A program made the position numbers and the translations under genes. From assembly GCF_022539665.2 (NCBI RefSeq), contig NC_081332.1:6352303-6416302 (forward strand): 64,000 nt of DNA, written 5' to 3'. This DNA is from Daphnia carinata. Lineage: Eukaryota; Arthropoda; Branchiopoda; Diplostraca; Daphniidae. Position 1 is the first letter of the stretch; every line of letters starts with the position of its first letter. Below the pieces are notes generated by a model, which saw only the letters and a list, made by a program, of their open reading frames with translations, was not told the DNA's origin and searched no databases. Below are positions 1 to 13,898 of this stretch, piece by piece.

Positions 1-2921
1 ACGCACAACAATCTACTATTTATTTATTTTTCTTTGGGGCTATTCTTCTTTTTTAGAGCAAAACGGGCTCACACACACATGAAGAAAGAGATTCTAAAAA
101 ACGCTTATTTTTATTATTATTATTATTTTTTTTTTCATTACTGAAATGGAGCCCTGTCTATAAATATATGGACGTTAAGACATTCAGTTGTTTCCTTTTT
201 GGCTTCCTCGTTCGATTCGTTTCAAGTTGTCGTCCAAGTTTGTGCGCGAGCGTCACCCCCCCCCCCCTTCTTTGCTGTAAGGACGTAAAGAAACGGTAGA
301 CGATCGGAACGAACGGAGGAATTCCTCATTTAAATAGAAGGAGGAGGAAATGAAGCGCCGGAGTGCAAGTTACTTGGATGGGTGGGTGGATATGAAGGGA
401 GAAAAAAAAAAAAAAGAAGGGAAGGAAGGAACACAGATGGACCAATCACTCAGCCGGCGACAGATGGGACTGTTCCTCTTGTCTGCTTTTGTATGGCCCC
501 TGGATGTGCCCTCTCTCTCTCTCTCCGTGATGCATCCCGAAAAAAAAGAAAGAAGTGTAGTTCTTTTGCCCAAGTTCCTATCAGTTAGAAAGAAAAAAAA
601 AAAAAAAAAAAGGGAAGAAAACAAAAATTACAAGACCGCCAGCTTTTTGAGAATGGATAGATGGATGGTTATATGGATGGATGGATGGACGAGTTCGGCC
701 ACCCAAAATGTCGTCATTTTCATCCGCCTCCTTTAACTCGCCACCCCTCCCCGCACACGACAAACTTCCGATAGAGCCGCATTTTCATCGCACGTTGGCG
801 CACTCTATTTCGGTCGGAAAAAAACTGGCTGAAGCGATGAAGAATTTGGGCCGTGTTACACGACCCACTCAGACACCACACAATCCTGCCTCGAACTAAT
901 TTAACAATCATAATAATCTACCATATCGCAATTTTTTTTTCGTGATATTCAAATAAAAAAAAGGGGAACAAAACGGGCTCGTATTATTGGCCCGTGTGAT
1001 TCCATTGTTCGATGCAAAAAAAAAAAAAGAAACTTTGTACACATATACGAGCTGGTTGAACATCTCCTGCTAAAACCTGGCCGTGTCGTTGCACTGGGCA
1101 CAAAAGCGGGGGGAAAAAACACAACTGGCAGTGCCATGTGATGTTGAACAAAAGGGAACTCAAAAGAAGAATAGGGGCCGAACGAAACGTGACATGATAA
1201 GAAGAAGACACGGTAGGCTAACATGCGCCTTAGACGGAGTGCAGTAGAGATGCCAAGAAACAAGAAGAAAAAAAAAATAGAGAGAGAGAGAGAGAGAGAG
1301 AGAGAGCTGGGCAGGTTATTATGAATACTCGCCTAAAGGTCCTAGACGCAATATTCAATAGGATGTAAATGATTACGCGGCAGGAAATAAACGGGTCGAG
1401 GGGTTGCGTGTCGTCTCCGATGGGCTGCTGCCCAAATTTCTCGGAATACGGAATTGCGAAGAAGAAGAAGAAGAAGAAAAAAAAGTCCTGTCAGGTCCAA
1501 ACTATCCGGGAGTGGTCAGGACTAAAAGGTAAACAAGGCGGAGATAAGGCATCAACTTAGCGCTTAAGGTTTCTACATTTATTGTACGTGTCACGTGTTA
1601 GATGTGAAATTGCAACGGTGCGCGTTTTGGGTTCGCGTAGTCTCAACTTGTCACACGCACAGCGAATGGAGAGCGCGCGTTAAACATTTATCCGTGTGGA
1701 CAGCTAACTATGCAAATAAGCCAACTAAAAAGCGCTTCGCCAACAACATTGTCTCATTTCTTTTCAACACACAAATTCCATTGTTTCGTTTTTTCTTCGA
1801 AAGATGAAACGAACGACTCTCTTTCTCAAACGCTTTGCACAGAGTCTGAAGAGTTCGCGGAAACAAGAAACCGGACAACTCAATGGGCACGTTTTCAACA
1901 GGAATAATACACAAAAAAAAGGAGAAAAAGAAATTGTAGGGAGAATGAAGAGAGTTAAGGAAAGCACAAAAGAGGAGGAGTGGTTGCATCTCTTAAGCCA
2001 GGGCGCGAGACACGCAGAGGCTCTGTGACAGAAGGGCTTCGCTATAGTTTGTAGTGGATATGTAACAATATAGACCTAGTCAAAGATGTAGTGTAGATGT
2101 GCAGAGCCACCACAAAAACCACCCCCTCTCATATCCACAAATCTGGGCTTCGTTTTCGTATAGGACTAGGCCCTTGACAGGGCAGTATTGTTGCGCTGTA
2201 AGCAGTATCACGTCTATAACAACTTTATTACCTCAAAAACGAGCGAGAGCCCATTGAACATTTGGAAACGAGCACGCACGCAAAATGGAGCGAGAACAAC
2301 AAACGAAGGACGGACAGGACAGACTCATTAAGTTGTCGGAGCATCGCTCAAATCTGACGACAGTTATTCTTCGCCAAACAGAAAAAAAAGGCCTATCATT
2401 TCTCTTCGTTTTCCACGGCCCTTGAAAAACTAAAAAGGGAACTAACTTTGCATTGGCGCTTTATTTTATTTTATTTTTTTTTTTTTTTCAATGAATCTTT
2501 TGCCCGTTTCCCCCCTCTCTGTCCTTGCTTGTTGTTGTTTAACGCACAGTATATTTACATGTCTCTCGATTATCAACGATGTGCGTGGGAAAAAGAAAAA
2601 GAAAAAGAAAAAAAATCTCCCTCTATACTCCGGGAATAGAGGGGAGGACATCACCAGTCTTTGCCAACATTATGGGGTTTCGTTCTTGCACTCACGGGAA
2701 ACCTTTTCATTTCCATTTTTTTTTTCTTTTTCTCTCTCTTTTAGATGATCACGTTAAGTGCTGTTCCTGCTTAGATTAACTAGTCACGCAATGTCTTTGC
2801 ATGCACAGCTTTATATATGCCACTGCTATGTGTTTCTTATCCCATACACACACACGACCCTGCAAAAAAAAAAAAAAAAAAAAAAAATAGAAAAGCTTTC
2901 CTGAGTTTATTTTTTTTTTAG
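1..2921. other. Low-complexity stretch, no supported gene
   Basis: ATT repeats at 110-130, ATGG-type repeats at 652-690, many A-tracts, (AG)14 at 1279 and A24 at 2864. Open frames here run through poly-Lys/poly-Phe tracts and look like chance. Confidence 0.7.
1279..1306. repeat. (AG)14 microsatellite
   Basis: Pure AG array after an A-tract. Confidence 0.95.
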
Positions 2922-3128
2922 TCCTACGGTGTTGGTAAAGACCAGAAAACTGTGTGTGTGTGCATAATTGAATGGGTTACGCCAAAGTTATTCAAGGTCT
3001 TCGGGGGGTTCTTGTGTGTGGCATATGAATGGTCTGAAAGAACGGAGAGTGTCACAGACACACACCTGATCCCGGGCCACCGCATCATTATCGTCATCGT
3101 CATTCAAATGTGTTTTATTTATTTTTAA
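2922..3128 (+). CDS. Candidate terminal exon without internal start
   Basis: A T-rich acceptor (TTTTTTTTTTAG) is followed by 68 open codons and TAA. The frame reads SYGVGKDQKTVCVCIIEWVT, then KLFKVFGGFLCVAYEW, and contains no Met until near its end, as expected of an internal or last exon. The end becomes hydrophobic (IIIVIVIQMCFIYF). No partner exon found. Chance cannot be excluded. Confidence 0.25.
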   Translation, partial: SYGVGKDQKTVCVCIIEWVTPKLFKVFGGFLCVAYEWSERTESVTDTHLIPGHRIIIVIVIQMCFIYF

Positions 3129-6100
3129 ACTTTCAGTTTTCTTTGATTTATTATTACATACAGTCCTTTAGTTCGCGTGTTTAGCAGACGTAGAGAAATT
3201 GGCTGGCCTGTTGGTTACTCGTAAAATGGTGTGTTGGTTCAACTTGCTGGCCGTTTCGATCCCGAAGACAGGTGAATGCCTGATGATGTGCAAACGTGTT
3301 TTTTTTTCTTCGTTGCAACGCAATGCAACGAGTGAAAAATCGAGGCGGATTTCAGTGATACCTTATATTCTCGTGTTGCATCTCATAGCCATCCTCCAGC
3401 TGATATCACGTCGCTGGAAGCAATGCGAAACCAACCGGCGATGATGTATCGTTTTTCTTTTATTTAATTTTTATTATTTATTTATTTTTTTCTTCCTGTT
3501 GCAACTTGGTGAGCTCTCAGCAAGGGGTACTTGGTATTAGACAACATCAGACAAGATAGGACGAGAAGAAACGAAACAATATTTCCGCCCAGTGGTTAGC
3601 GTTTCATTCCATAATCGGCTAAGGACCCCCATTTCCTTCTACGCATTTTGCTCGACCGAAAAGGAATAGAAAGAAGAAGAAGAAGAAAAAAAAAAAAAAA
3701 CGAGCAAATCATCGGTTTCGGGACTTTTGGGAGAGATCGGGACATGTTCAAATGACTCACGATTTCTTTGGATTTTTTTTTTATCAGTTAACAAATTAAT
3801 GATTCTTCTTTTTAGTTTGCCGGTTTTTGTTTCGTATTTCATTTCTAGCCAAACAAAAAAAAAAACAAGAAGACAAACTCATTTAGTATGGAAACATCCG
3901 GGTTATTCCTGGAATGGCATTTTTGTTGTGAAATCGATTCTGGTTCCGTGGCCATCGTTCTGTCCAATCGGTTGGACTGTCCGTTTTCTTTTACTTTGCA
4001 TGCCATTTTCAAAATTGATTCTCTCTCTCTCTCCTTCTTCTCTCTTCTAAATGATCAGAAAAAATAAAAATAATCGGGATTTCTTTTTTTTTCTTTCCTC
4101 TCTTGAGAAATGTTGAATAGATGCATTCGATCACATCGTCGTCTATGAAATATTCAGATTTCAATTGCCACAAGGGAATGGATGAAGAAGCAGATGGGGA
4201 AAAAAGAAAAATACGTGAATAAAAAGAACGCGCAAAGAAGAAAATGGAAAGACGTCAGAGGTGGACGACGAGCAGACCATTGTTACTATATTGAACGAAG
4301 GAAAGAATAAAAAAAAAAAAAAAAAGAAAAGAAATCCATGTATGTGTATACAAAACTTGCAGCGTTCGCACGATGGGAGGCCTTGCTCGCCCGATGATCA
4401 ATCGATTGCCGCTTCTATACATAATCGATTGGTAATCAGCCATGAATATATACGTCTACACATGGAATATGCGTGCGCATATATCATCTTCCCAAACCGG
4501 TCACATACTCAATTTTCCTAGAAAAAAAAAAAGAGAGAAAAAAACAAAACAAAAAGACAGCCGAAGCATTCCAGTAGTAGGCCTTATCATCAATTATCTC
4601 GATCAACGGAAATACTGAATGATTCTTACGCTTAACGCACACAACTGTGCGCAACGAACTAAGGAGGGAATTTCGAAGTGGGTAGAGACAAAGAAAGAAA
4701 AAGTTTTGTTTTTATTGAAGAGCCAAGTTAAACGGCTGTTGTGACTTGGCCACGTCAAAGTAGAAAAACAAACAAAGTAGACAAGAGCGATTACGTCTTC
4801 GTAACACAAAGATCTCTAGGGGTAAAGAACGTTGTAGAAAAGTTTGAGTGTCACTTTTTGGCTGTATTTATTATTGCGCAAGTTGTTCTCAATTTGTTAT
4901 TTCTCTTGTGCGAAAGAACGGAAGCTTTTTGGCCGCATGGCCATCATTACCGCACCACTGGGAACATCTTCCCTTTTTGCAGAGGCTAATATGAAAACAA
5001 ACAACTGCATTTTTCGATTTGATGTGTTATAGCGTTCAACGAACAGAGTTATCGATCGATATTGCTAGTGCTACTTGTTACATTGTTCCAATATGATGTG
5101 TTTCGTTCAAGGTGAAATCAAACGGATTGACAATGGGAAACAATGGGGGGACGGATTGAATCGAAAAGCAGAAATAGTCAAAACTTTTTTGATTTTTTTC
5201 CCCCGTTTGATTTTTTTTTTTTTTTGCTTTCTGTGTGTCGTCATTTTACACATTGTAAACGCTATAAAACCTTCATATCCCTTTGTGTCAGTGTGTTGTT
5301 CGGTGGCTGCCTATCGTTCCACTGGATGCCATTCCACAGAGTACACTTACGGTATATCGCTCCGTTGACTCCACACACACAACAATACACACAAACACGC
5401 ACGCACCCCTCTTTTCTCCTCTTGTACAATTTTCACGAAAAGTGGGGACGAAAGAGTGCGAGTAAAAAGGGGGGAGAAAAAGGATATTAGTCGCTATAAA
5501 ATCTTTGCTCGTCGTCCCCCCCCCCCATTTCTCCTATAATGCGTGAATACACTACACATGAAGAACTATACCGCTGCGTTATATAACAACACCCTCCGCT
5601 TTTTTCCCCCTTATTCCCATCGGTTTGCATCCCCACTTTGCACACAACACCCCGAGCGTACACAACAGTCCCAGTCGGGGTTACGTATCGGCGGAAGCCT
5701 TTAACGGTGATTTTAACACGTTTTTACAGACGAATTGGTCGATAGGCTATTATAGAATATAAACATAGACACACCCGTAGAAGAGGGGGGGACGACATCA
5801 GTCTACAAAAATGCCGAATTGTTACATTAAATAAAAGGGGGACGATCGAAGAGCTGACAGAGAAATTGGAACTCGATGATATGGGCGCGAAATCATCATT
5901 TTTTTTTTTTTTAAATAATAAAATTTGTAAAAAAAACTGGTGGTTGAACGATTTTGTTTCCCCCCTACCCCCACCCTCCCATATAGCAGCCGAAAGGGAC
6001 AGATTGGGGTGCCATTATATTCATAAAATATGTGACGACACACACGCACAGAATAAAAAAATAAAAGAATGATGTAACAGCAGCTGGCCCTGTATATCAA

Positions 6101-6204
6101 AAGCTCGCATTTTTTTTTTCTATATTGAGCGAGTGTGTGTGTGTGTGACTTGTGATCGATTTCTTCCTATTAAAACGACTTTGATGATCATTGAGCGCAG
6201 TTGG
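3129..6204. other. No supported gene
   Basis: Mixed AT-rich sequence with A/T tracts and short CA runs. Open frames of 60-115 codons lack splice or start support. Confidence 0.6.
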
Positions 6205-6405
6205 ATGACATCGGCTCGCAACATTAACTTCAATTTGGTCACGGTGATTCGATTAGGCTGCGCTGTGCAAGAACGAGCGCCGGCTTGCCTTACTAGTGGT
6301 GCAATGATGGGGAAAGTTCCAGGCATCCTGGCGGCGTCCCTTTCAAAAAAAGGGTCCAATGGCTACAGTATTTATTTAGGACGGGTCCTATGTCGCAGCC
6401 ACAAG
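6205..6405 (+). CDS. Candidate exon ending at a strong donor
   Basis: 67 codons from ATG (MTSARNINFNLVTVIRLG...) to a consensus donor CACAAG|GTAAGG in phase 0. Includes RAPACLTSGAMMGKVPGI and YLGRVLCRSHK. The stretch is more GC-rich than its flanks. No downstream partner exon was found, and the antisense strand is open over much of the same interval. Confidence 0.25.
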
Positions 6406-7222
6406 GTAAGGGTGTTCACGAGCGTGTACGCATCAAACGAAACACAAAATAATAAGCCCCGCATATAAAACGAACTGATCAATTCAAAAGAAAAAAAAAA
6501 AAACGAACTCATTTGACCTGTATATGACATAGATTGTTGGCTGTACATTTTATGACGAAACGGGGAGGAAGGACGATGAGCGAATGCAATCCACTTGTTT
6601 TAACGCTGATGAGTTTTAATCCGTTTGATTATTTAAGGCAGGAAGCGCAACGGGACGAGTCGCGCAGAGCAAATCCAATTGGAGCCATGCCGGAAGAGGA
6701 CAAAAAAGAAAAACAAAACAGGGAGGCAAGGTTTTCCGAGAGAGCGCACGACTCTGGAGGACTCCCTCTTTATCTTTTAGTACACACACAAAGAGGAACG
6801 GACGTGAGTAGCGAGAGGGGTGGGGGAGAGAGAAACTGTAAGTCAATTGAATTGCCCAGCTTCATCATCGTCATAATGGTAACCCGGCAACGGCTAAAAC
6901 GCTGGCAAAAACAACATCCTCCTCTTCCGCACGGAAAACGAGAGAGAGAGAGAGACACACAAGTCCAGACAAGAGAGAGACGAGTCTAAACAACATAACG
7001 TAATCCATTTCGCTCTTTATTTCCTCTCCTGTGCGCCGTGTCCCCTAGATCCGTGCGTGCCTCTGTCCATGTTTTTCCTAGTAACTTCTTTTTTTTTTCA
7101 CAAAGAATCTAATCCCGAGAAGGAAGGGAGTCGTCGAGAGAACATTGGTTGCTTGTGCGACGATGAAAAGATATGAATCCGTCAGCTGGATTTATGCTTC
7201 CCAATGCTGGTAAGAGTTCTCT

Positions 7223-7352
7223 CCCCCCCCCCCCCCCCTTTCTTTTTTTTTTGTTCCGTGCTGAAGGGCTATAGAAGTAGCAACCTTACTAGATACATGT
7301 ATGAAACACATATAGAGAAAAAAAAAGCCAATGTGTGGGTGGGGGGGGGGGG
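7223..7352. repeat. C16 and G12 runs about 100 bases apart
   Basis: C16 at 7223-7238 and G12 at 7341-7352 in inverted orientation, with a T-rich and an A-rich tract just inside them. Confidence 0.85.
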
Positions 7353-8780
7353 TAGTGAAAAACGGGGGAGTAGAGGAAAAGGAAGTTGTGGAAGAGAGAG
7401 GAACTTGAAGGGTCTGCGAACATTCGTTTCCGTCCGTTATATACAACTGCTTATATGTACTCGATCTATCCGCTGACACGGCTCGATTTGACCCCCTCTG
7501 CATCAAGTCCGGTGTGTGCGGACGTGTTCTCAAAACCGCCGTCCACACGGAATTGGCCCAATGCCCTGCTTTTTTTTGTGTGTGTGTGTTGCCAAATGTT
7601 GCCAATCTATGTATTAAAAAAAAAAGACGATGGTGGACACCACGAAAAGCCCTCAAAACAGTTGACACTCACACCGCTCTATCTATAATAGCCTAAATGG
7701 GTAGAGAAGAAGCCCCCCCCCATCTCGCTGAAAACGGAAACATCGACAGCAACTGTCCCCCCTGTAACAGATACAGTTCAACTTTTGTTTTGGCCAATGT
7801 CGTTTGACACTCGCAGCTTGCCCAACTGACTGATATTTCGCACTCATCGCTCTAGTATGCGAGGGGTGTCTCTCCTATTGGTTTTGGGCCGGGGCACATT
7901 GCACAAGTGTCAATAACTAGCGCTATATACACGGCAGATGTTTTGCTAAAATAAAAATCTCGCTATCTTTTGTTAGTCTCCCTAACTCGTCCTGTCGAGA
8001 GTAAAGCGAACAACATGTGTGACATCCCGACGACCGACAAGTTGCAGTAGTCCATCAGCTTCTAGAGAGTAGCGCTGATGGACTGAGTGGATCAGCGATT
8101 GCTTATTCTCAATCGCACAGGACTAGCGGCCCTGCTGACCCCAACAACCTTCCCCATTTTGATGGATCTCTTGGTTTTCTTTTTGTGTGTGTTCTTTTCG
8201 TCTATCCGCACTCAAATCTGTTTCTAAACCAAGCCCACCCATCTCCTTTTCGATGCTTAATTTCATTACGACAGCTACTTTAGTCCTAACCGTACAAAAA
8301 AAAAAAAAAATAAGGGATGCATTCAATGATATCACGTTAAAATATGCAGAAAAAAACAAAATAAGAAGCCGAGTGCTGATGCTAATGGCAGCGTTGGAAC
8401 GTCATCGCTGACTTGTTTTTAGTTCGGGATAAGTTGAAACGCTTTACCCTATCGTTCACAAACGGCTGACTGAGTGCTCCTCTACGATCGTAAACATTTT
8501 GTTTGTTTTGTTTTTTGTTTTTTCAAAACAACAACACACACAAAAATGCACAGCGATTCCTCTTACACATTCGTTTGGGGGCTGTTGCTTTGCTGCTGTT
8601 GCTCCATTCGTGTCGTTTTGGCTTGTACACAGAGAGACTGCGTGATAAACATAATACAACACACACACACACACGAAACACATCCAGCACAACAAGAGAT
8701 AGTACGGTAGTAAAGCAAGTCGTCAGACTTTAGCGGGCAACACTATAATTTCGTAAAGTACGATGAGGGAAAAAACGCGA

Positions 8781-8806
8781 CACACACACACACACACACA
8801 CACACA
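8781..8806. repeat. (CA)13 microsatellite
   Basis: Pure CA array. Similar CA arrays lie at 25616-25638, 26859-26881 and 35475-35497; TG arrays at 16283-16303 and about 40458-40477. Confidence 0.95.
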
Positions 8807-10779
8807 AAGGAGAGAAAAAAACAAAAACAAGACTAAACAGAAACAAAATACCCAGTGTGTGTGTGTATATCTACGTAGACAAGAGAAATTTCAAAAAAAA
8901 AAATAATAAAATAAAATAAAAGCCACTAAAATAGATAGGACCTTTTTTTTCCTTTTTGTATTATAATGCATGTATATCGCGCGATGGCCGGAAAACCACG
9001 GCTGTAAATATCCGCTGTGCGTTCAAAAAGAATGACGCATATCGTATAAGAGAAGAAAAAGAAAGAAGAGAGAAAATGCGTATGTATATATTTAAAGACG
9101 TAAAAGAAACGCTTTATATATTCGTTGTGTTTTTGTGGACTTGCGTATAGAGAAGAGGGGCGCACACCAACACCAGGGCACTGATTATATGCGTGTGATG
9201 GTCGTTTTTTTTTTTTTTCTTTTCCAAAAAACCAACTGAAGAATGAGATAAGAGCACCGGAGACGAAGTGAATCAGAAAATGCCACAGAATTTTTTATTT
9301 TATTTTTTTTTTTTTCGCTTTTTTAAGTGAAAAGGGAAGAAAGATGGCCGATCCATCATGCTGTGAAGCAGAGGAACGAGAAAGAAAAAAAAAAAACTTC
9401 ACTCCTGTGAGTAAACACACCACGCTGCCTAGATACTTATCTCTAATCATAATAAGAAAGCTTGTCTATCTAATAAATGTAGGTCGAGTTATTTCACTAG
9501 AAAAATCAAATGCTTCTCATTCCCGAAAAGAAATAATAAATATTTTCCTTATATTATTATTTTTTTTTTGACAGGGATCTCTTTTAGAAAACGGCTCTCT
9601 AGTGTCAAATCCTTGCACTGCAGTAATAGGGAAATAAAGCAAAAACAAAAAAAAAAAAAAAAAATTGTTGAAGACCGGGAGGGAGAGGTTTTAAAGAATG
9701 CGTTTGTCGTTTTCTGCCGTCTTGTTTCCATTACGGCGATAAGAGAAGGAACGCGCGCTGCCGGCCATATCCCGCCAATGTCACGCTCAACCAATGAGTA
9801 AAACAAACGCGTGCAAGGCCTGCAAGCAATTCGGTAACCAGATACACTCGCAAGATAAAAGAGAAAGAGAAAAAAAAAAGACGGGCTGCAGATAGGGTCG
9901 CCATGCAGATACCGCCCCATATTCTCCCGTCACGTTTTTAAATTTTTCTTTAAAAATAAATTTCCTCGGTACAGCAAATACCGAGTGTTACATTGCTACA
10001 GTTAACATATAACAGCAAAGAATAAAAATGTGTATTAGAAAAAAAAAAAAAAAAAAACATTCTTTGACATAGTTTGGAACACAAAAACGTCATACCTATT
10101 CGTTCATTCCTACCCCCTGGAATAGAAGAGGAGCCCTGTGAAACCGGTAGTCCAAGAATGTTGTCTTATGGAGACAAATAACTCGTCAACTTGTCTCTTT
10201 TTTTTTTTTCTCTCTCTCTCTCTGTCTACGATATCCTCCCCTCCGACTGCGATCTGCATATTGCATTAACATTTTCGCCCCGCCAAAGCCAAAGTAGACA
10301 TCTTCGTGGCACCGGTATTATGATTGCTTCCATTACTCTGCGGCCCGCGCGCCGCAATTTTGCTTTGCGACACAAAAACAACACAAACAAATGATGGATG
10401 GTCGTAACCGAGTAACGAGAAACATAACAACAAAAGAAAAAAGGAGAGAACTAGAGAAAAATAAAAAGAGGGGACGGAATTAATAATGGACGACTAGTAA
10501 TCGATTGGCCAGAGACGTGCCAGCTCTTCATATGTGTGCCCTCCTACGAACAGATGTAATCAAAGATCCACTTGCATTTCGATTTGTTTATTTTCCATTT
10601 CATTTTTGTTTTTCGCGGTAAAAAATGTCTTTTTTTTTTAAAGCGAAAACGCTTGAAGGATTCAAAGGAAACTGGTTGAGTTTTTTTTTTGTTTTCATTT
10701 TCCGTACACAACGAATTGAAAAATGGCAGTAAAAAATATTTAAAAAATGGTGGTGTGTATATATGTATATTTTTTTTAG

Positions 10780-10945
10780 AGAGACGGCCGAATTTCCAGC
10801 TAGGGAATTCAATTTGATCTTTGAACCCACTAGCCAGCCGTCATGTGTGTGTTGTACATATTATGTACAGTTATATCGGCTCATATTTGATGTCTTTCGA
10901 CAACTCCCCGATGTGCAGCGCTACATGAACGCACCCGACGAATAA
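10780..10945 (+). CDS. Candidate terminal exon (QLPDVQRYMNAPDE end)
   Basis: Acceptor T8-AG followed by 54 open codons: ETAEFPAREFNLIFEPTS, a CVCC cluster, then FDVFRQLPDVQRYMNAPDE and TAA. The composition reads like a real C-terminus. No upstream exon or poly-A signal was located and no family is recognised. Confidence 0.3.
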
Positions 10946-11401
10946 TCGCTTTTCTTCGTTCGAAATTCAAGAAACAGCAGAGAACAAGAAAATGGTACCA
11001 AAGGGAAATCATTTCATACTAAAAAAAAAAAAATTTCAATTTCATTTTGTTGATTTATTTTTTATTATTATTTTTTTTTTTTGTCTTCTCCGGTCATTTT
11101 TCTTCTTCTTCCTTTTTCAGTTTGTGTGTGTGTTAAAAAAAGGCCGTTTTTATTTCAAACATCTTTTCATTCTCTCTCGGTTTTCAATCTAACAGTTGCC
11201 AGTCCGATGACACATTCGGGGTCGCTCTGGTCGGCTTGGCGACTCAACGGCGGCATTGGGCGTCGTCCTTATCGCCTTCTCTGCGTTGTTACACACTTGA
11301 AGATGATTCGACAGACACGCAAAACAAACACACAAGGAAACTGGCTGTTTCAAACTTGAAGACCCAACGGCTGCTTGAAGCGGTTTTTCAAATAGCAGCT
11401 C

Positions 11402-11434
<33 letters not shown>

Positions 11435-12683
11435 CACTAAAAAACAAAAGCGACATGAGAAGTTCAGCGTCAAGAGGCGGCCCTCTCCCCTCGAAAAAAA
11501 CATTGCGGAAATGGTCTAAGGATAACAAAAGGGGCAAAATGAAGTGTTACAATATAACAGCCTCCGCTGTGTGTGTGTTTGCAAACTGCACGAGATGTGT
11601 GTGTGTGTATATAAATATACAAGCCGATGTAGGGGGGGGGGAAGCAAAAGAAACTGCTGCTGGAAAAAAAAAGGAAGGGAACCGCAGAGGTGGATGGGCG
11701 CGGTGTGTTGAGAGGCGGATGTGCATAAATCTATCCGATTGCTGTAAATCTGTTGGCGGGCTCTGCGAGATACTCGCACGCCCAGTCCTGTACTGACAAG
11801 TCCCGGACTCGCGCAAAAGTTTTTAGGAACAAACACACACACAGACACACACACACACACACAAAAAAAAAAACTGTTGAGTAATAAAATTAAAAGGCCA
11901 GACAGTGGCACAGTAGTTTTGCGGATTTGTTAACCAGACCCCGCTTGCCCAAAAGAAGAACGGCTGCGTATACATTATGGTAATAACATGTTCCATACCC
12001 TCCTACTGTATACGAAATTGACATTCCTCCACATCGTAAATGACCGGAGGTATTTTTATTTTTTATTCTTTATTCTTTTTTGGGGTTTTTACATTCCTTT
12101 TTTTTTTTTTTTTTCATTTTCGGAAATAAATTTAGGCTTTTGTTTTTACTGCTCTTCCGGCTGAAATTGAAACAGGACAATCCTCCTTGTTCTCTCCCCT
12201 TGTAACAAAAACAAAATTATTATTATTTTTTTAAGTCTCTAGCATTTTTGTCTTTTAATGTCCGGCATCTCGATTACGGGTTATTGCAGGGTAACGGACT
12301 ATACGCTATCAAAAAGAATGTTCCTCTAACAGCATGTGTTATAGCCAGTAGTACAAATAAAAATATTAAAAATAAAAAAAAAGCCAACAAAACAAAATAA
12401 AATTTCAAAGAAAAAAATGTCAATTCCGGTCCACGTTTTCTTCTCGGGCGAGTTTATATGGGAAACAACAACTTCCGCAGTAACGTATTATCTATTTCGA
12501 GAGCGGCGAGTCGCTCATATCAGGGCCGGATGCGACTTTTTTTCTCTTTTCTTTTCGTGCGTGTGTTGTTGATTCCTTGGAAACGGATTGCGTGCATTGT
12601 TGACTCGTTTTTATTTTATCTTTTCCTCTTTTTCTTTGACGTTTTTTTTTTCCCGAAAAAAGTGATTTTTTTTTCCTTTTTAG

Positions 12684-12745
12684 ATTACACGCACAAAGTA
12701 TCCGTAGAATTACCTTTTTACATACCCCCCCCTCCATATTTTTAA
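12684..12745 (+). CDS. Possible short terminal exon (IPPPPYF end)
   Basis: Acceptor TTTTTTCCTTTTTAG followed by DYTHKVSVELPFYIPPPPYF and TAA, with AATAAA at 12784-12789. Short, but acceptor, stop and poly-A signal are in the right order and spacing. No upstream exon recognised. Confidence 0.25.
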
Positions 12746-13866
12746 AATACGCAATCGAAATGAAAACCGCTTTCACCTTTCAAAATAAAAATCATTTTCG
12801 AATAGTTTAAACAGAACTGACGTCCATTCGAATTCGAGTGACAATAGGGTTGCAGGAAAATCACGATGACTCGGCTAGCCCATCACACGAAATTCAGGTC
12901 CAGTGCACTCAGCACATAAAGAGAGGGGAGCACAAATAAAAAGCTTTATTTGAAAGAAACTGTGTGCGTGCGTCTTTGAATATGGCGCCGGGAGCGGTGT
13001 ATGTGTACGTCACGTGACTCTGACGGCTCGACATCTATGATCTAGATCAAAACCTGCTCTATATGAAAAGAGCTATACGAAATAGATGAGTGTTAGACGG
13101 AGCGAAAAGAGAGAGAGAGGGAGAGAAAAAAAAAAAAAAAGAAGGGAGATGGAGAGTGCTCATTAGCAATGCGACATTCAACATTAGTAATATCTATACA
13201 TTACGTAGGTCTCGTTGCGTTACGTAGCGACAGGACAATGGCCTACACAAAGGCGGGCGCAATAAATCCAGAGGGGGTTGAATAAAGGGAGTTGATTGAA
13301 GTCGATAGCTGGCTGTCATCTTTCCAGTCGATCAAATCTTTTAACGGACTCGTTCGCACACAGGCTTACAGATTACGTATATATATGTATATATATGTAC
13401 ATAAGAAAATGAGAGGACGAGAAGAAACGAACACACAAAGAAGACATCTATACGACTAGCTACTATTCCCTACGTACTATACGCATTTCTTTTTTAACGG
13501 TAGAACAGCGAAAACGGGCCAGCAACGTTAGTTACGAGCAAATAGAATGGGCCAAGAAAAATAAATGGAGGAAACGCCACACACACACACACAGACGCCA
13601 ATAGATGAGATAGATAGACTCACTGCGTTCTTAATCAATGGCTCCAATGGAGCGTTATTGGAGTAGGCTGCGCGAATGCATCACACGACGATAGATATAA
13701 ATGTAGTGCATATCATACCTTCTAACCCCCCCCCCCGCGTTCGCATTTTTCATCTAGATATCAAAATACGTATATCTCACATATTCGCCCGCTGGATCGA
13801 AAAAAAGAAAGTGCTCGGCCAACTGGATTTTTCTTTTCCTTTTCTTGACATGACATTCGTCGTCCT

Positions 13867-13869
<3 letters not shown>

Positions 13870-13898
<29 letters not shown>
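13870..13898. repeat. T29 homopolymer
   Basis: 29 consecutive T. A T17 tract follows at about 13938-13954. Typical of the window's abundant T-tracts. Confidence 0.95.

Larger units (their letters stand above)
6406..10779. other. Repeat-rich stretch, weak start-exon candidates only
   Basis: Contains the C16/G12 pair and CA arrays. Two short ATG-to-donor segments were seen: 7174-7210 (MNPSAGFMLPNA, donor GTAAGAG) and 9344-9406 (MADPSCCEAEERERKKK, donor GTGAGT). Neither has a partner exon. Confidence 0.5.

Noticed and set aside
8781-8806. CA and GT arrays as possible CRISPR or tandem-gene repeats
   Set aside because: They are simple dinucleotide microsatellites with no spacers.
11236-11796. 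186-codon plus-strand open frame
   Set aside because: It begins at TTG, passes through a 30-base A-run and repeat sequence, and has no splice or start support.
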